Source of the DNA: Clostridiales bacterium
GTDB taxonomy: Bacteria > Bacillota_A > Clostridia > Saccharofermentanales > Saccharofermentanaceae
Reading direction: 5' to 3'
NCBI GenBank assembly: GCA_017649745.1
Contig: JAGCGE010000123.1
Location: forward strand, 1 to 7,803
DNA: 7,803 nucleotides
Part shown: one piece after another, positions 6,024-7,803 of the stretch
Layout of the letters: each line of letters starts with the position of its first letter
Numbering within the stretch: the first letter of the stretch is position 1
Program-made: the position numbers and the translations under genes
Notes under the pieces: generated by a model
Told to the model about the DNA's origin: nothing
What the model saw: only the letters and a program-made list of their open reading frames with translations
Databases searched by the model: none

Positions 6024-6592
6024 GTTACCGCCTCCTCGCCTATAAGCTTATACCTTACACACTGAGCTTTAATTGTTTCAGCAGAAAGTGTCGTATGGTG
6101 TTTTTCGGTATGTCTTTTTGCCATTTCGCTAAATGTTAGACCCTCATCGATCCACTTGGTAAGCTCTGTTATCTTGTTAAAATCGTATAAATAACTATTT
6201 GGTCTATGACGAACCTTCATCGACGGTATAGGATGGGGTATATCATCTATTTTGAGCATACCCTTACCGTTATCTATGAACTTCGACACAATAAATACGT
6301 CATTACCATCGAAGAATAATGTAGGCATTGACGCATTTTGAGCATATGTATCCTCAAGAACCGCTCCTGATGCATTATGCCAACCGGGTAGATGACAAAT
6401 TACGTCACACTTATTGAGTGCACAAATATCAATCTCGAGCATGTCCTTACGATCCCACTTGTCGTCGTACTGAAGCCATGCCGGATTAAACACTGAAAAA
6501 CCATAAGAGATTAATTTCTCTTCTGCATTCATAAACATTTCATAGTTATTGTTTTCGTATCCACGCATAGGTCCGCTGATAAATACTTTCAT
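6020..6592 (-). CDS. DUF4406 / nucleoside 2-deoxyribosyltransferase-like protein with C-terminal HTH-like tail
   Basis: Of 190 residues, 1-95 match the DUF4406 domain, related to nucleoside 2-deoxyribosyltransferases that exchange or hydrolyse bases of deoxynucleosides. Visible signatures are FISGPMRG (4-11), the YEMFMNAEEKLISYGFSVFNP helix-strand, and the core at 55-84 with DICALNKCDVICHLPGW and SGAVLEDTYA, in which E80 is the likely catalytic-type glutamate. Phage members may act on the nucleotide pool, but activity is unproven. After a linker, residues 140-182 (ITELTKWIDEGLTFSEMAKR to AETIKAQCVRYKL) look like a helix-turn-helix or regulatory three-helix unit. The ATG at 6592 is preferred over the in-frame TTG at 6601; AAGGAG sits ten bases upstream inside the previous gene's last codons. 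It is the middle gene of a three-gene operon. Confidence 0.85.
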   Translation of the reverse strand: MKVFISGPMRGYENNNYEMFMNAEEKLISYGFSVFNPAWLQYDDKWDRKDMLEIDICALNKCDVICHLPGWHNASGAVLEDTYAQNASMPTLFFDGNDVFIVSKFIDNGKGMLKIDDIPHPIPSMKVRHRPNSYLYDFNKITELTKWIDEGLTFSEMAKRHTEKHHTTLSAETIKAQCVRYKLIGEEAVT

Positions 6593-6593
6593 T

Positions 6594-6851
6594 TTAAGCA
6601 ATCTCCTTCATAACATACTTCTTATACATAGGTATCTTCTCGATAGTCTTGCCGAGGGTCTTATTCTTAAGCCATCCCTTGAACTGTCTGAGCTCGTTCT
6701 CACTACGACCATCCTTGAACCAATTATACACGCCTTCGGTATAATTTTGAGAGAACATGTAATATGTTCCCTGCTTTGTTACAAGATAAAAGTCGATGAG
6801 CCAGTTGTCAATGTCGTTCTCGTTTCTTCTTACGATGATCTTGTCCTTCAT
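6594..6851 (-). CDS. Small uncharacterised phage protein
   Basis: This 85-residue soluble protein is unrecognised. The front half looks strand-rich (KIIVRRNENDIDNWLIDFYL, then GTYYMFSQNYTEGVYNWF), and the second half is helical and basic (FKGWLKNKTLGKTIEKIP, MYKKYVMKEIA). The YMFSQNYTEGVYNWF to KTIEKIPMYKKYV pattern feels like a recurring Firmicute phage small-protein family with no function I know. The ATG at 6851 is set by GGAGG eight bases upstream; an in-frame ATG at 6866 overlaps that site and is rejected. It is the first gene of a three-gene operon; its stop is one base from the next start. Upstream lies only a partial version of the promoter-like motif. Confidence 0.78.
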   Translation of the reverse strand: MKDKIIVRRNENDIDNWLIDFYLVTKQGTYYMFSQNYTEGVYNWFKDGRSENELRQFKGWLKNKTLGKTIEKIPMYKKYVMKEIA

Positions 6852-6911
6852 AATAAATACCTCCATAAAATATAATTTGGTTAAAATGATTTATATGTAA
6901 AAACGAAAAAG

Positions 6912-6940
6912 CGAATAGAAGCTGTATTAGCTCCTATTCG
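6912..6940 (-). terminator. Rho-independent terminator of the 38-residue peptide gene
   Basis: A 12-bp stem (one G·U pair) with loop AATAC starts eight bases past the stop codon and is followed on the minus strand by GCTTTTTCGTTTTT. This is the strongest terminator in the window. Confidence 0.85.
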
Positions 6941-6947
6941 TTTGATT

Positions 6948-7064
6948 TCAGTTCCTTTCTGCCTCTCTAAGTTCCCTATATTCCTCGATGGTCATTACCA
7001 TACCGTTGTAAATAACGTATACAGTTTCTTCTTCCTGTACCTGTACGTTTGTGTTTTCGGTCAT
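6948..7064 (-). CDS. 38-residue acidic peptide
   Basis: A small gene encodes MTENTNVQVQEEETVYVIYN followed by GMVMTIEEYRELREAERN. The first half is polar, the middle is a likely beta hairpin (TVYVIYNGMVMT), and the end is a charged helix. It has no membrane segment and no family I know. Support is good for its size: TAAGGAGG lies eight bases before the ATG, a full copy of the promoter-like motif with a leader hairpin is upstream, and a strong terminator is directly after the stop. Being given its own promoter and terminator suggests a regulatory or modulator peptide made in quantity, but that is inference. Confidence 0.75.
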   Translation of the reverse strand: MTENTNVQVQEEETVYVIYNGMVMTIEEYRELREAERN

Positions 7065-7099
7065 GTCTATGTCCTCCTTATTAAATATTTTAAGGTCTT

Positions 7100-7122
7100 A
7101 GATAAAACATTAAGTTCTATCT
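7100..7122 (-). repeat. Leader hairpin before the 38-residue peptide gene
   Basis: A 9-bp stem (AGATAGAAC/GTTTTATCT, one G·U pair) with loop TTAAT starts two bases after the promoter-like motif on the minus strand. It would lie near the 5' end of the transcript and might stabilise it. Confidence 0.55.
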
Positions 7123-7124
7123 TC

Positions 7125-7151
7125 TCATATAAGTATATGTAATTTTTGCGA
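7125..7151 (-). promoter_or_regulatory. Repeated promoter-like motif, copy 3
   Basis: The motif has TCGCA, A/T x4, TTACA, CTTAT and ATGA in the standard register. It lies between the terminator of the upstream gene and the leader hairpin of the 38-residue peptide gene, 61 bases before its start codon. Confidence 0.62.
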
Positions 7152-7193
7152 CACATATTACTCGCAGTATAAATATAAAGTAATGAAAAGGAA

Positions 7194-7217
7194 AAGAGGC
7201 TGTGTTTCAAGCCTCTT
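7194..7217 (-). terminator. Rho-independent terminator after the 73-residue protein gene
   Basis: An 8-bp perfect stem (AAGAGGCT/AGCCTCTT) with an 8-base loop begins nine bases past the stop codon and runs into TTTTCCTTTTC on the minus strand. Confidence 0.75.
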
Positions 7218-7226
7218 CGCCTTTGG

Positions 7227-7448
7227 TTACTTCTTCATTTTTTCTAATTTCATGTCGATTCTTTCGTTGATTGTTTTCTTGTGGTTTGCAATAAAAGCTC
7301 CGTCTATCGCTCCTGTTACTGCTGATGACGCTACGTAGATAGGTGCCAATACAACGTCGATCGCTGCCGATCCTCCGCGTATTACAGCGCCTCCTACCGC
7401 GCCTCCTACTGTTTTTGCGATTTTCTTTATCTGCTTCTTGTTTGCCAT
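7227..7448 (-). CDS. Glycine-rich small membrane-active protein
   Basis: This 73-residue protein has a basic head (MANKKQIKKIAK). A glycine/alanine-rich stretch (13-52) follows, containing GGAVGGAVIRGGSAA and VVLAPIYVASSAVTGAIDGA, and then a charged tail (ANHKKTINERIDMKLEKMKK). The GxxxG-like spacing resembles glycine-zipper membrane segments that self-associate; it may form one or two short membrane helices. The neighbour at 7546-7758 has the same layout. The start at 7448 has AGGAGG eight bases upstream; the open frame extends to 7580 but across the leader, the motif and the previous terminator. It is monocistronic. Small phage membrane proteins of this kind include holin-like, anti-holin and superinfection proteins, but nothing here picks one. 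Confidence 0.8.
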   Translation of the reverse strand: MANKKQIKKIAKTVGGAVGGAVIRGGSAAIDVVLAPIYVASSAVTGAIDGAFIANHKKTINERIDMKLEKMKK

Positions 7449-7479
7449 AATAAATTCCTCCTTAGATTTTGATTTAATT

Positions 7480-7496
7480 AGAAACGTAAAGTTTCT
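7480..7496 (-). repeat. Leader hairpin before the 73-residue protein gene
   Basis: A 6-bp perfect stem (AGAAAC/GTTTCT) with a 5-base loop starts at the base right after the promoter-like motif, at the expected 5' end of the transcript. Confidence 0.5.
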
Positions 7497-7523
7497 CCAT
7501 ATAAGGATGTGTAAAATATGCGA
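7497..7523 (-). promoter_or_regulatory. Repeated promoter-like motif, copy 4
   Basis: The motif has TCGCA, A/T x4, TTACA, then CATC, CTTAT and ATGG, gapless with the other copies. It abuts the T-tract of the terminator at 7533-7560 and lies 49 bases before the start codon of the next gene. Confidence 0.62.
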
Positions 7524-7532
7524 AAAGAAAAA

Positions 7533-7560
7533 GAGAAAGGGGATGTTACTCCCCGGTCTC
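7533..7560 (-). terminator. Rho-independent terminator overlapping the stop codon
   Basis: A GGGGA/TCCCC stem, extended by GAGA/TCTC across a small internal loop, is followed by CTTTTTCTTTT on the minus strand. The TAA stop of the 70-residue gene lies within the loop, so the hairpin begins in coding sequence. Confidence 0.65.
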
Positions 7561-7758
7561 TTGTTTTGCCGATTCCTCATCCTTATGGATCTTTTCTAAT
7601 GTTTTAGTACCGTTCATAGCACCCAACATTATAATACTTGTGCCGTCTATAAAGGCGTTTCCGATACCGATAATTGTTACCGGTATAGCAACTCCTATTC
7701 CGACCACTGTACCTATAGTGTGGTTTGCTATTTTCTTTACTATTTTTCTTATTTTCAT
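7546..7758 (-). CDS. Small hydrophobic membrane protein
   Basis: This 70-residue protein has a basic amphipathic head (MKIRKIVKKIANHT). A long hydrophobic stretch with small residues follows (15-50: IGTVVGIGVAIPVTIIGIGN, then a polar FIDGTS turn and IIMLGAMNG), and then a charged tail (KTLEKIHKDEESAKQETGE). This fits one or two membrane helices. It shares layout but little exact sequence with the 73-residue protein that follows, so the two may be distant paralogues. The start at 7758 has AGGAGG seven bases upstream. It is monocistronic, preceded by a truncated copy of the promoter-like motif and a strong hairpin, and ends in its own terminator. Confidence 0.8.
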   Translation of the reverse strand: MKIRKIVKKIANHTIGTVVGIGVAIPVTIIGIGNAFIDGTSIIMLGAMNGTKTLEKIHKDEESAKQETGE

Positions 7759-7776
7759 AAAAAATCCTCCTTTGAT

Positions 7777-7800
7777 TTATATGGAATCTTTTCCATATAA
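7777..7800 (-). repeat. Perfect 10-bp leader hairpin merged with the promoter-like motif
   Basis: TTATATGGAA, a 4-base spacer and TTCCATATAA form a perfect inverted repeat. The first arm is the end of the truncated fifth copy of the motif, so it could be a transcript hairpin or a protein-binding site. Confidence 0.7.
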
Positions 7801-7803
7801 GAG
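7793..7803 (-). promoter_or_regulatory. Repeated promoter-like motif, copy 5 (cut by the window edge)
   Basis: Only the end of the motif (CTTATATGG) is inside the window, 35 bases before the start codon at 7758. The TCGCA and TTACA blocks would lie outside, at about 7805-7819. Confidence 0.5.

Noticed and set aside
6942..7142. Plus-strand frame of 66 codons
   Set aside because: It is antisense to the 38-residue peptide gene, its leader and the motif, and the phenylalanine/tyrosine-rich product reflects the reverse reading of A-rich DNA.
7497..7506. CCTTATATGG resembling the eukaryotic CArG box
   Set aside because: The match is exact but only in this copy. The context is bacterial or phage DNA, so it is a coincidence of the motif's A/T core.
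5297..7803. The repeated motif as a CRISPR array or transposon ends
   Set aside because: Copies are unevenly spaced by genes, all in the same orientation before start codons, with no spacer-like units, transposase or target duplications.
1..7803. tRNA genes, riboswitches or an origin
   Set aside because: No cloverleaf, known riboswitch core or iteron cluster was seen. The longest gene-free stretches (about 100-200 bases) are filled by terminators, motifs and leaders.

Overview
The window looks like part of a tailed-phage (or prophage) genome from a Clostridia-type Firmicute. The evidence is a compact, AT-rich layout with every supported gene on the minus strand, strong GGAGG ribosome-binding sites, very short or overlapping junctions, and three membrane proteins that I recognise as the DUF6353 family, which I associate with phages and prophages of gut Clostridia. 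No capsid, tail, replication or integration gene is visible, so the phage assignment is an inference. All three stop codons are used normally.

Read in the direction of transcription (right to left), the right part is a run of self-contained cassettes. Two of them (7546-7758 and 7227-7448) each encode one tiny glycine-rich membrane-active protein, and 6948-7064 encodes a 38-residue acidic peptide. Each of these ends in a rho-independent terminator. A rigid 27-base motif (invariant TCGCA, TTACA and CTTAT blocks) precedes genes 7448, 7064, 5749 and 5227, and a truncated fifth copy lies at the window's right edge. In most leaders a short hairpin lies against or inside the motif, before the ribosome-binding site. 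I interpret the motif as a phage promoter family; its spacing does not fit an ordinary sigma-70 promoter.

The middle has a small operon, 6851 to 5814: an 85-residue unknown protein, a DUF4406 protein (nucleoside 2-deoxyribosyltransferase-like) with an extra C-terminal helix-turn-helix-like tail, and a single-pass membrane protein. Next is a monocistronic gene for an arginine-rich membrane protein, followed by two terminator-like hairpins.

The left part is one nine-gene operon, 5227 to 46, with one promoter-like motif before it and a terminator at 8-39. It holds three DUF6353 paralogues (two N-terminal membrane segments plus a cytoplasm-like C-terminal domain), two related single-pass proteins sharing a Trp-Cys-x-x-His-Lys pre-membrane motif, a membrane-active coiled-coil protein, and three soluble small proteins. 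One soluble protein (1019-1591) carries a C-terminal module that looks like a free version of the DUF6353 C-terminal domain.

Overall, at least ten of the 16 genes encode proteins that are predicted to sit in or on a membrane. The simplest reading is a dedicated phage membrane module, perhaps for envelope remodelling, superinfection control or a virion-ejected complex. Which of these is right cannot be told from sequence alone.
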